From positions 43,467,001 to 43,531,000 of the forward strand of contig NC_092524.1 of assembly GCF_037038585.1 (NCBI RefSeq): DNA of 64,000 nt, written 5' to 3'. The notes under the pieces are model-generated. The model did no database searches, was not told where the DNA came from, and saw only the letters and a list, made by a program, of their open reading frames with translations. This DNA is from Patagioenas fasciata. Lineage: Eukaryota > Chordata > Aves > Columbiformes > Columbidae. Of the stretch, positions 1-13,300 are shown piece after piece. The position numbers were made by a program, and so were the translations under genes. Numbering within the stretch: the stretch's first letter is position 1; the number at the start of each line of letters is the position of its first letter.

Positions 1-224
1 GGCTGGATACAGACAGCTGTTACACACAGAGAAGTAGGAAGGCTGAGTAGTGCACAGTTTTATGAGAAGATTTAAGACTTTAGGGAAAATATAGTTGAAT
101 TTCTGATATAGCACATTAAAGTAAACACTGTTCATCTGAAAACGGAGCCAAGTATTCCAGACCTTACTGATTACTTTACCAGCTAAATATACCGTCAAGG
201 TGAACTTATACCAACAAAGATTGG

Positions 225-255
<31 letters not shown>

Positions 256-1240
256 AAAAAAAAAACTTCCCCAAAACAACCCTTTTTATACCGCATTAGT
301 TTTACGAACAATGGGTTTGGCAGAATGAAGAATGACACTGTCAACATTACTGAAAAGAGCGTAAAGCAGCAAGTTAACTCAGCACCACTATACACCTCTT
401 AACTCGTCCTTCCAAGATATATATTCTGAGTTAATTCAAAGGTTGGTAATCAACGCACTTTCAGATTTGTGATGAAAATGAGAAATGCTGAAGAGCTGAT
501 TTAAAAGAAAGCCGCCTCCTGTTATAGCACTGTTAAAATAAAAGACTGTTGTACTCATCTATGAAATCAGAACAGGTAACCTGATTTAACCAAAAATTTT
601 ACTTTTATATTGATTAAAAGAATCAAATACATTGTGAAATTTAAGGACAGTACAGGCTCCCCTTATTTTTTTTCCTGCAAAAGTGTTTTTTACTGAAAAG
701 GCTATCTGCAACATTCCTCTTTTGTTAGCACTTTATAGTTTAAAGGCAAAAAGGTTCATAAATCATACTCAGAGTAACACTGATCTCTGACTTCAGACAG
801 ACCTGTGTGATCTCACGCTTTGTACTCAGCCTATCCTATGCATCAAGCCCCCAGCATCTGGGTAACAGGAGAAACCACTTCCAATATCACAGTAAAAATG
901 GAGATATTAGTTTTTAAAAATAGGTAGGTATTCAAACTCTGCAGCTATAAATATTAAACAGCTAGAGACACATAAAACTGAAGCCAAAATTTTCTTCCAG
1001 AAGATGAGTTTTCCAAAGGCACCTCGAGCACACCAGTCCCTCAGAGATACTTCATCTGTACTTTTTTTTTCCCCCCTCTCTCTTATTCAAGAAAGTTTAC
1101 CTTTCTGGATGATGCTTACCTTCATATTCCCCTTTCTGAATGTGAAGTGCATATCACATAACAAATGTAGCCACTGGGGTTATTCAAGCACGTAATATTT
1201 AAAATCAGATGAAATACAGGCTAAAAAGGATCACAATTAC
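1..1240 (-). other. SNX6 intron 13 (partial)
   Basis: AT-rich sequence with no exon seen on either strand. A run of 27 adenines occupies 225-251 on the plus strand. I looked on the minus strand for codons of the expected SNX6 C-terminus and found none. Confidence 0.7.
225..251 (+). repeat. poly-A run
   Basis: Twenty-seven uninterrupted adenines followed by further A-rich sequence. No recognisable retroposon body precedes the tract. Confidence 0.95.
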
Positions 1241-1326
1241 CTTAGCATGCTTTAATTCCAGTTCTGCTAGTTCCACCAGATTTTTTCTGAATGCTGCAAC
1301 TCTTCTTGTCTTAAAGTCTATCAGTT
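1241..1326 (-). CDS. SNX6: SNX6 coding exon 13 (penultimate coding exon)
   Basis: Two bases plus 28 codons (to residue 389) read [20 protein letters not shown] and end KHAK, phase 0, before a GTAATT donor. In known SNX6 about 17 residues follow. No match to them was found on the minus strand in 1-1240, so the final exon should lie off the left edge. Confidence 0.96.
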
Positions 1327-4300
1327 CTATAGAAAATAAAAATGGATTCATTAACATTGGATTCATTATCGCTAGTGCCCTCAACTGTTAACAGATTCTC
1401 CTTCAGGATGGCAGAGGTAAAGAGTAAGAGAAGGCAAGAGGGAAAAACTCAAGTTTAATCTCAGCACATTCTGGACTCAAAAATACTGCTACACTGTTGG
1501 ATGAGTTCAAACCAACACTGCAGTTCCTCATCTCCAGCTAACCTTTTGTTGACACAAAGCTCTTTGGAGAAAAGACTGCAATGTGGATGCTTTTAAACAT
1601 TTCATTCTCTTATTCCAAGTGCACTGTTCTTTCAAGGCTCATATGTGCAAGTCTTTGGGGAAGATACTAAGCTAAAAGCTAGCACAAAGAACAGAGGAAG
1701 CACGTAGCTTCATGCATGCAGCTTTGTGGCTACTAGGATCACTCATTCTCCACTGTCTCATTTATAGGAATCGTTAGTCAAATTTACAGGGTCAAACAAT
1801 ACTTAAATTACAACAGAAGAGCTTGATATTTAAACCTTGAACAAATCTGCCCCAAACAATGAGTCAGATGACTAACTCACAACGATCTTAGCTTAACAGA
1901 AGCAAGTAAGTTTCCAGGAAAAAGGCAACATGTAAATAAGGTTTCTTTTCTCTACAGCTACTGGTAAGGTCTGCAACTTCAATAAAATCTCATCTCATGA
2001 TCTCTCCCTTTTCTAATGTAGTATCATCTCTGCAACAGCTCGCTGCCTTCACAGAAGAATGCATAAAACCACAGGCAGAATTTCAACAATACTTTAAAAG
2101 ACTAGGTTTGCCTTTACTTCTAGCAATTATCATTTTGTATCCTATGCATATAAAAAAGCAGTTAACAAATAATTTGCACCTAGACTTTGCTCTGCCTAAT
2201 GGAGCTATGAAGAGTCCAAGGAAAATATCACTTTAACTTTCTAAAATAAGTAAATACTGATTAAAATATAATAGCTCTGCTTAGGAAACAAAACAAAAAA
2301 ATATATTCTCATTAATAATATCCTAAAATCTGTTAATCTGTTAATTTTCAATTATAGTTATGTAGCATCAAAGACCACCCAAATACCTTGTTTTGCTGAT
2401 TCAGAAATTTTCTCAAATTTCTGACAGCATATTTGCTGAGTAGTTTCAGCTTGCAGCACATCTTTATTTTTTGCTCTTGCTTTATCCAGCGCCTTATTAG
2501 CATTTTCATAATCCACTAGTGACCTAGATCTTCTATATAGGAGATCCTATTAAAAAAAGGCATAAAAGATGTATAGACTACACAAGAATCTACCCAAGGG
2601 TTTTAGTATATATCAAGTAATTAAAAAAAAAAAAAAATCAGATTAATTTTAGTCTTTCTTGCTGTATTTCAGTTCCTATCAAATTATCTGCATTCATTTC
2701 ATCCTGCAAGTCACAGAAATGTCCATACTGGATCAGACATGCAATTTAATATTGTTTGGTCTGCATCTTGTCTAGCAACAGATGGCTTAGATGATACTCT
2801 AAAAAGCCTAAGAAGGAGCAACCATGGGAAATTTCACAGCTTCTTATATTAGAAATGAACTGTATTTAGATTATGTATTTTAAATACTCACAGGGCCCAA
2901 GAAACAACAGTAGCATTTTTTGTGCAACATTTCTTGCTGTGATCATCTAACTACAGACATTTTCTGTCAAATGCTTCCTCATTCTGTCATGTTACTTAAT
3001 CATCTTACAACAAAAATACTAATAATGACACTTCCTATAGGTACAGATTACCAAAATTGGCTTGTCTTTTTGCAGATAATTTGGAATATCCAATTTTAAT
3101 TAAAAAAAAAATAGAATTGCTTGCAGTGTACAACAGCAAACACATTGCAAACACATCAACAATTCACCAACAACTCTTCCACCGTTTTTAATTATACTGC
3201 ATAATTTGGCCTTGTTAAGTGGATCACACAGTTCCATTCAGTCCCTCAATCAGCAACTGCATTGTTACCCCTTACATACAACTGAGATCCATGCTTACAG
3301 CTGAGGGAGGAATTGCAGGCTACAAGCGGCAGCATTTTAACCTATCTACTGTGTATTTCTCAAGATCATTCTGTATCTGTTTAAAAACAAACAAACAAAA
3401 CTACTTCACTGAACAAAAATCCCTCTATTCACCTTAGCAGCTTGCGATTCCCTTAGGTAATATTTCAGAAGATCAGAAAGTTTAAGATCTTCATCAGCAG
3501 ATACCCGGGCCTCTATTTTCTGGAAAAACAGCAAGTAAAAGCATCAATTTAAAAACATCCAGACTTTGGGTATTCACTTGTATGATGTAAATACAACATG
3601 AAACATACAACAGTATAAGACAGATTGTCTTTTTCAAAAACTAAAATCATGCATTTGTGACAGAACACTTAAAGATGCATCACGAGAAACAGTATAGAAC
3701 TTTGTATTAGAATGTAAGCAATAACATACTGTGCAAGCAACCTTCTATTTTAAACAATGCTTTCTTCCCAATTTCTATTATATGTATCACATTCTAGAAA
3801 AACAGCAAAGAAACAAAAACTTATCTAGCATAAAGAGTTGCGCAGGAAGTTTTGTGTTGTTTTTGAGATCAAAGGAAAACAAATTGAGACACCTTCACAG
3901 ACAAGTTGTGTAACTGTGTGTATTAAATGGTCTGAAAGTCCAATAAACTTATTTGCTTGTATTTAAACAGATATTTCTGTGAATTTAGAAACATAGTCTG
4001 CAAGTGCACTTTTTGAATCTTAAAAAAATTTGATAAGGCAACATTTTAGGTCAAAGCAAGTAATTCTATTAACTTTATTTTCTTTAAAGTATGTTATTTT
4101 AAGCAGATTTGACTGTCTGCATTTAGGAAATAGACACATTTCTCATTCAAAAGTTTTCCCTGTTACATAGCACACATCTTCTGCTCTATCAAGCCAAAAC
4201 AAGTAAAAAGATACAAGATATAGTTATAAAGATACAAGATGTAAGATAGTTAGGAGCATCAGCAGCAATATTTCTGAGTCAAATAATTGCAGAAACAGAT

Positions 4301-7300
4301 CTTGGCTCCAGAAAAAAGCAGCAAGAGTGCCATGTTTTGAATTAAGAATTACATTTCTTCATTTCTTTATTCCATAACAAGTTCTGTGATATTCAATAAC
4401 AAGTATGGAAGGCCTGTAAGCATTTTAGAGGAACAGTAGCTTTACTAGTGTATTACGCAGAAATGCCTACAACATTTAGTAGACTGAAGACTCCTAAATA
4501 GAAATCATTTTTTAAAAAAAGAGATGACTGAAACCTTACACTTTTTCATTTCCTACCACACATTGCTTAAATGCTTCATATATAAGCAGCCATAAAGCAC
4601 CCACATATTAATGTCTAGTTGACACAAGATATCCTGCCACTTCCAGGATGTACACAAAGAATGTATCTAAAAAGGTTTCATAGTACATACCCTTGTTTTG
4701 TCAAATAACTCTGATACCTTCAGAAAAAACCTGCACAAAGGAAACAGCTTATATTACAACATTAATTTGAACGGTCTCGTTACTTTCTAGAACTCAAGAT
4801 ACAATCTGTGTCCAGCAATAAAGACTGTACAGGCACTGCTTAGAATTGTAATTCAAAGAACTCAGATAACGTAATAGTTTAAAACTGTAGCACTTCAATT
4901 ATCTGGGATCTGTACAACTGAAGAAAAGGTAAGGGACAAACAAAGCTTAACAGATGGATTTTTTTATTAAAGCATAATTGCACCAATCCTTGGGGATTCT
5001 TTATACTTCTGTGAATTAAACCCCAACTACCACCACCCTGGTTAACAGTCCTACACTATTATCAAGCATACTGCACTGAAGTTTGAATGCACTTTTCTTC
5101 ACCCAGTAAACATGACCCACGCCTTGTGTGGAATCCAGGGAGGCTGAGCAACAATGTAGCAAATCTTCCCAGCAGACAAGGGTTCAGTGTACCAGTAGGC
5201 TCAACTACAGTCGAATCATAATATTTTGGCAGAAAACAGATACAGTTCCTGACTGACCTCCAACAGCCTACATCAAATCTCAACACTGCAATTCAAGTTA
5301 CCAATACATGACCTATCACCACATTTGGAAGTATATCACTGTAACTGAGGGTACATTAGTAAGTTAACTTGCATACTCATCTCCTACCTGTCGTTAAAGT
5401 GTACATGTTCACAAGCATCAACATCTTTAAGCTATTATAGTTAACTAAGTTTTACTTTCAGGTACACCAAACTTCATATTTGAGTAAATCACTGAAAGAT
5501 TAAAGGATAAACATCTGTACATAAAGACTCTATTCTATGTGCAAAGTTTTAGGGATCTCTGTAGACTTCTTTCTTTTCCTAAAGACAGTAATATTGCCAG
5601 GACAGCAAAACTATTTTTCAGGATGTTGGTACAGGGAACACCCACAGAGGTCATTATACTCAGCCCAAGACTTGTTCACTTTGCACATGTCAAAGCATCT
5701 AGAACACTTTTAAAAAACTGGTGAGGGAGTTGTGGTTTTTTCTCATTTTATGAAGACTTCTTCATCTCATCTGTGTAATCTTTTACAAACTGAAGAAAAC
5801 AGGATTTTTTTTTTCCAGACAAATATTAAAGCAAAAATAGTAAAGCAGCCTGTTATAGAAATGAAATAATAGAGAATAAAATCTCTTAATGTAATAAAAC
5901 TATAATATAAACTCTCTTTTTCCCAAACAAGAGACCTACCAATCTCAGCAGGTCACCATTAAGACCACTACTTAGGAAATAAGCCCATAAATTATCAACA
6001 ATATCTTACTTGCATATATCTGTGGAGTCCTGCGTCCCTAATGCATATAATGAAGAACCAATTCTATTATAGTCATCCGCCACATCTAGAAAAACAAACA
6101 AGCACTGTTTTACTATTTTATTTCTCTTCTTTCTGAAAATTTTGAAGTTCCTCTCTTTCTTGGAGAGAAGGTGTTTTTCTAAAAGGAGCATGCTTTAACA
6201 CAAAAGCAGAAATAAGATTTCAATCATGTCACTTATTATGAAGGGTACTTCACACAATAAACATGGCGCTCTCACCAAATCATGAAGACGGTAATTTATC
6301 TAGGAATATTTAATACAATTAGCACCTGCTCAATAAATGTATTGTGCAACGTTTTTAGGGGTTTTTTTGATGGGAGATGTACAAACTCAATGACTAAAGT
6401 CTGAATTAAAATCTGAATCTAAGGTCTAAACCTATTAGCAAAAAAAAGTGTCTAACAATAACAAATAGTAAGTTTGTGTGCTTGAGGGCAGTAAATTGAA
6501 TACAAACTCCAAACTACCAAAACACTGTACTATATACACAACAGCTTTTCTAGTGCATGCCTAATTTTCAGAAAACCCTTACCTCATCAACAAGTGGTCA
6601 CTGGTTAAAGTAGCATTAGTGTTAAAGCATTTTAAGCAATGAAAATACAAGCAGGGTTCGTAAAGAAGGCTGCATTTAATGAGGTATTTACTATATAGTA
6701 ATCATAAAAATAAAATCTTTGCCCAGATTTTTTTTTTTTAAGAGCTTTTAGTATCAACTCAATGGATGATGAAAACGCTAACAGATCCAAGCAATGAACA
6801 ATATACTTACTTATTTTCAAAGCTCATATACCATTTAGCAGAATTATTTTATTTTATTAATAAATAATACAACTTTGTCTTAACAAATTGAGTGGGTCAC
6901 CTTCCACCCCATTCATTAGTTCATAAATCCCAAGGGAATCCATGCAGTTTGTTATAGTGAAGAAAGCTATTAGGAAGTCATTAACCTTCCCTTCTATTTC
7001 TCCCATTTAAACACAAAAAATAGATTTTCTGCTGGGAATACGAAGCCAGTATCTTTGCACTCCCCGCAGGCCTCCACTGATCACAAATTACCCGTGAACT
7101 ACAGATTGCCCATTTCCAAAACAGGCTTTCCATTGCTCTACTCCTCTAGCCAGAATTTCAAAATATGCCATTTGTCCCGACTCACAGTTTGATAAAAGTT
7201 GTCAGTAAACATCCCAAGTGATTTGAGTCTGAAAACCAGTGAAGCTTTGTCATGGGTTTGATCAGTCCCTTCCTATCAGATCCTCTCCAGCCTCATTTCT

Positions 7301-10300
7301 AACAACTTCCTTGGTTCTACAACCAATGTGAAAGGCTCTCTCACTACCTAAAGTTTGGCACCTGACTACTAATTCATTCAGAAGTTCAATTTTCATTTTA
7401 AGAAAACAAACAAAACACCATAAACCACTTCAGGTGGGAAATGAATGAAGACACAGGGTCACTTAGCACTTCACTAAGCCATAACTGACTCTCCCCATCT
7501 CCTAGCACAGATACTAAAGCTGCAAAAGACTCAATCTTCATACAAGTGCAGGAGAAGCATCTGAAGAGCTCAGTAAATTCTTAGTTTAATGTCTCATTTA
7601 ATATCCACTTCGGAGTCCTTACCAACAGAGATTCATAAATGGTTTGTGGCCTGTTTTTGTGTGAACTGTAGCCAAGACAGAATCTGTGAATTGGACACAA
7701 ACTTCAAGAAAGTGAACGGAATCTAGTAGTTCAGTTTTGATTTATCTAAGCACAAAAAGCTTAAAATCAAGGGCAACAAAGGTCAACTTTTTTCTGAGCT
7801 TCTCAAAAACACTGTAATTCTAAACCAAACACAGTAGTCCTACACCAAAGGTTTTCTTTTTCTCAAAGAAATGCACAGCACTTGAGAAGACTATCTAGAG
7901 CTTCCAGAAATCAAATTAGCTAGCACTCAGCTAAATCACTAGCTAAGTGGAAAATCTTGCCTCGGTAAGAAAAGGAGTCCTGCAAACCACGCTACTGAAC
8001 GTACACATTCCAGTCTCCATTTTAAAAGGCTGAAAAATGGAAAACGGACTTCTTGATCTAGAACTAATGGCCCAAATGTAAGTTTGCTACTCAGCAAGGT
8101 AATGCAATACCTAGTGTGCCAAGAAATTACACTCTGATGAACGTGAGCTGACCCAATCAAGAGCAACTTCATAACATATACTGCTATATACATATATGCT
8201 TCATAACAGATACTGCTATATTACCCACCTTTACACCTTAAGGACTAAGAATCAAACTTCAAAAAAATATTATTACATAAACTGTGTTTCTCTTCAAAGG
8301 GAAAGCATGAAGAATCAATATCTCTTCAGTGTCACCTCAGGCTGTCTGTACTCTATCTAGTCTATTACAGCAAAGGCTAAACTTCGAAAGTCACAGTAAA
8401 CTTCTTTAGCCTATCCAAAGACCACACTTGGATAAATTAATTCACTTTTCACATGCAAAAGTAAAAACTACTGCTCCTCATGAGCCACTTCTGTACGTTT
8501 TAACTAGAACTATTTTCACTCTGGTAAAAGAACTCACTTTTATGTGATCTTGTCATTTTATCAGATTTGGCAGAGGCATCTTTGACGCGGTTGTGATATT
8601 CTACAAGGAATGTCCTTTCATGTTCAAAGAAGTCATCCACATCCTACAAAAACCAAGAACAATTAAAAAAAAGCGCAGGATTTCACTCATTCTGTACAGA
8701 GGAGTTGCAGCATAAATTTGCATATCTTGCTGTTGTTGTGATACAAAATGCAATCCATTTTTATGGTCTAAAACACCATTTATGTACACAGATTTCTTCT
8801 TCACTTACTTTATCATGATCTGAAGTTTTATTAAGAATTTATTTAGAATTAAGAATTTGTAACAAGCATCTTAAATGCCTAGATAACTAAAGCTGAAGTG
8901 AAGGAAATAATTTCACTACTAACTACCACTTTCGTGACAGAAAAACAGAATACATGTTCAGTGCTTAATAAAAGGACATCTACCTAGAAAAAGGAGAGGT
9001 GGGAAGAAAGACACTCAGTTGCACAGATGCTGTGGTCTCAGCAGAGATTATAATGAACTAGCTCTGGAATGCTCATCTTGATGACAGATTTCTTTCAAGT
9101 TGGTAAATGTGGGTAAATGTTAATATTTTCTGTATTACAATTTGAGATATTGGGTTTATATTAATTTTTAAAAACCCTCTAAAATAGCACAGATGCTCCA
9201 TACCATGGAATACCCTACAACATGGGCTTTGAATAATGTCCTTATGAAAACTACAGGTTATTTGGACTTCAAATTTTAATTCCCATGCTCTGCCCCTAAT
9301 TCTTAAGTAAGATATCACTATAAAAATTCCTTTTTTGTAGCTACGTAAAATTCTGCTTCATTAAAAAACGGCACAACAATGTCAATACATTTTAAATCTT
9401 GGTATGTTAAGCAGTAATCACCTTTACTCCTGAAACAATGACACCATCTGCTGATTTAACCATATTTTTAAAGAAGTCTTCAAGCTTCTCTTTCTTATTT
9501 TTCCCACGAACACTCAACTGAAAAACAAATTAATTTGTCAAGTTAGTTAATTTTCTGGAGGCCATAAAAGCTTTAAAAAAAAAAAAAAATAGAACTACTG
9601 TCATGGTTTAGCTGGCAACTAGGACCACACAGCTGCTTGCACACTCCTCTTCCCATCCCCAGTGGGATAGGGAAGAAACTGGGGAAAAAAGGTAAAACTC
9701 ATGGGTTGGGATAAAAACAGTTTAATGGAGCAGCAAAGGAGAATATAATGAACAACAATAATAAGAGAACATAAAAAGCGAGGTATGCACAGCGCAATCA
9801 CTCACCACCTGGAAAACTGATGCCCAGCCTACCCCCAAGCAGTGATTCCCTCCCTCAGCCAGCACCCTCAGTTTATACACTGAGCATGACATCACATGGC
9901 TAGTTTGGGTCACCTGTCCTGGCTGTGTCCCCTCACAGCTTCCTGTGAAAATTAACTCTACCCCAGCCAAACCCTGGACAACTACACACCACAACCTGCT
10001 GCTACTAAACTAGTTTCCCTGCTCTCTGCTTAGTCTTATACCCTGCAACAGAATTTAAACCGCAGTTACAAATGCCAAAAATCAGTGTTCTGTCTTTGTT
10101 GCATCATCTTTTCGCACAAAAAAAAAAAAAAAAAACAAACAAAAACACCCACACCCCAACAACAAAAAAATCAGTCAGAATGGACGAGTATAACATCATA
10201 TGAAATCACCACCAAAAGCTAATCTTTTTAATCCAAAACAACTGGACTCCTATTAATATTTTTGATGCTGAGGCTAGAGCACTTGGTGCATTTGGTTCCC

Positions 10301-13300
10301 CAGGTAGCAGGAAAATTAACTCCCACAGACTAAATGAATTTCTAACTTTCACAATACAAATATGTCTGGTATGAAAGAACTGATGAAATATGCTCCAGGA
10401 GGTAAAGCCCTCTTAATCAATTTTCCATCCTACCATAAAAGTACATCTTGATTTCTCTTGCCAGCAGTTCAGTTTTCAATACTCACATCCTGATTATATT
10501 CCAAGAATACATGGAAATTTAAATCCTTTCTCAAAATAGGATGTGCTGCCACGCGACACAAAAACACTTCATGCATTGCAACTGTCTTCTTGAATATTGC
10601 CAAATATTCACTGAAAACAAGAAACATGACAGACGTTAGAATTTTACATGAAACAACTAAGTTTGAGATAAGCCTAATGAGCAGCTTTAAGAGATCCTCA
10701 GTAAGGATACAAAATTATAAGCTGATATAGCAGAGGTTATCACTCCAATATTTGATATACACAGAAAAAAATAGCACAATGTTAATACTAGGGGAAAATT
10801 TGAAGCCCTAGCATATCAGAGAGAGACTTTCAATGAAGACTCAACAAATACATTCTGATTTTTAAGGCTAGCTAACACAGACTGGTTTGCTGCAAGTGTA
10901 ACCTCATTTAATTGCCCTTTCCCCAGCTCCACAAAAACCAAGAAACTGTGATATAGACTACAGTCACTAGGCACTACGTAGCTGATGTACAATTTCCTTC
11001 CTCCCCATCTCCATCCCCTTGCCTGTTTGCACCCTCCGTACTTATTTAAATCTTCATGTAGTTTTGTGAGCTGTTTAGAGAGCAGTCTTTTATTCCATGT
11101 TAAAGCAGCTAGCCTTTTGGGGCTGAAGCTTATGTGGATGTCTTGCTTCATAGTGGTTCTAAAAGTGAAATTAAGTGCTGTATTTGGTAGGTACAATCCA
11201 AAAAATCACATTTAACTATGACAATCTTGTAGTTGCCCAGTTCAGCCAACGCAATTTCAAAGCAATTACTCTTCTGTAATTTAATTAAGAAGACGACATT
11301 CTTATCGATGTAAGTTTGCTAGAATTTTGTTTTGCATATTCAATGAATGAGATATAACTTGTCTAGAAATGAGGAAGGGGCTCTTTTCACCATTCTGAGG
11401 TGAAATGGTGAAATGATAATCAACACTTTTGCTTCCACTATGTGCAAGGAGGTTAAGTTTTACATACCAGCAAACCAGCAGGGCCAGTGTTGGGAGATGT
11501 TTGATCTCAGTGAGAGTAGTAGTCATTCAGTGAAGACAAAAAAGGAGGATGCAGAGGATGGAGGTGGCAGTAGAAGAAACCCAAAGTTTTCTGTGTTATC
11601 CAACCCCTAACCAGACCACAAGAGAATCATGATCAGGGCCGCTGGAAAACCACAGATTCTTTAAAATCTAGTGTTTTGCTAATTTCCAGTTTTCTGCATA
11701 TGAAGTGTATATCTACTCTGCTATAAATTATATTGTACGTAACACTAATACAGAGCTTTTTAAGACATTTGCTCACAGCAGCTGGAGTTCGAAGAGAAAG
11801 CCGCAGTTCTAAAGAGTTCTATGTACTTTTCTTGCCAATTCTGAGCTCTTGATAGAAGCAGTCTAGAAGCAGCGTAAATATACACTTGAAAACTGAAACC
11901 AATGACAGGAAAAAGATCAAAGAAGTGAATGCATGATAAGGGAAGTGGATGAAGCAAGGAGAAACTTCACCATGTAACTCAATATGGAACAAAAAGCCTA
12001 GAGCAGATATTTCAATACACATTAAATTCACAGTAAGCGAAAATACTATTTTCAGGAAGTATATTCTCCTTGTGCAAAAAGAAGGGAGTGTCCAAAAAGT
12101 ATTTTCTAGTAATCTCCATGTTTCTCAAGAAATGGAAAGTTTTCATCTATGTTTACAGTACCGACCACATGCAAAAATCCCGAGTTCCATCACTACACGT
12201 ATAAACCTTAAAAGTCTCATTATGCTTATAAAATGTTGAACACCAAAACTAAAAAAGATAGAGGCTGGCTCCTCCCTTTGCAGGTGTTCTGTGAAGAAAA
12301 GGATCTAACTAGTTTCTTCCTTATAAAACAAGCTTATAGAACAAGCTGATTTTTTTTCCTGTTTCAGATCTTCCACAAAATTATTTCTACAATTTTCCTA
12401 ATGGCTCTGATCATGATCACTAAGATAACCCTCGTTATGCAGCAACTGGATTCTCAAGCTTATATCTCAGAGAATCATTACAGTGAAATCACAAATATGG
12501 GACAGCAAACAGCAGCAAAAGTTGAGGGATATTAAAATAAAAAAAGAAAAAAAGAAAAGCAGTAATCATGTCTACATACGCCTCCAGTTCTTGTTTCATC
12601 TTGGTGAATTCTTCTTTAGTCATCGATCCTTCCCCTTCTCCAAGTTTCTGCAATTTCTCCCTTGAGGCATCAAAGTCAGGCCTGGGTGGTGCTGGTGGAA
12701 TCTGGAATCGGATCAAGTTTTTTTTAATTGCTCATCTTTTCAGTCAGACAACATCCATTCCATACAGAACTGTAGACTGCCTGCAGCTTTTTCATATGTC
12801 TCTCTCTTTTATTATTCATTACAGCTTTTATGGATACAGTCTCTCATTCATGAGTTAGACATGCTGCATTACTACACCAATTTTGGCCAAGTGCCCTTGA
12901 AGATTACTAAAGTATTAACTAATTAGCCAAATAATACCTAACTTTCCCGTTACAATGAATTAAAACTTCATGTCATTACTTCATTATTAGTTTTGATTTA
13001 GCTTATTTGGTAAGGATTATTTCTTGTTTAAAGGGAAAAAAAAAAAATCCACAATTGTTATCACACCATCCATTTATAACTTCCAAAAACGTCAAACAAA
13101 AAACCATTCCATATTGTTTGCAGGCACTGATTCTTTCTTGCAGCACTGTTGAAATAACAAAGCACACAGCAAACAAGTCTCTAGGTTAATCTTGTAATAC
13201 AGTATACTAATATTGAAACAGAAAACACCGCAGTCAAACTAATCCTGAATTGCTCAATAAAGGGACACAGAACAAAGATAAACTATGCTTAAATTTTAGT

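Noticed and set aside
1-1240. Possible final SNX6 exon
   Set aside because: The minus strand lacks codons for the expected terminal residues; a plus-strand ATGGAGATATTAG near 898 only looks similar by chance.
10816-11196. 126-codon minus-strand frame in SNX6 intron 5
   Set aside because: No motif or splice context makes it convincing, and it is not part of known SNX6.
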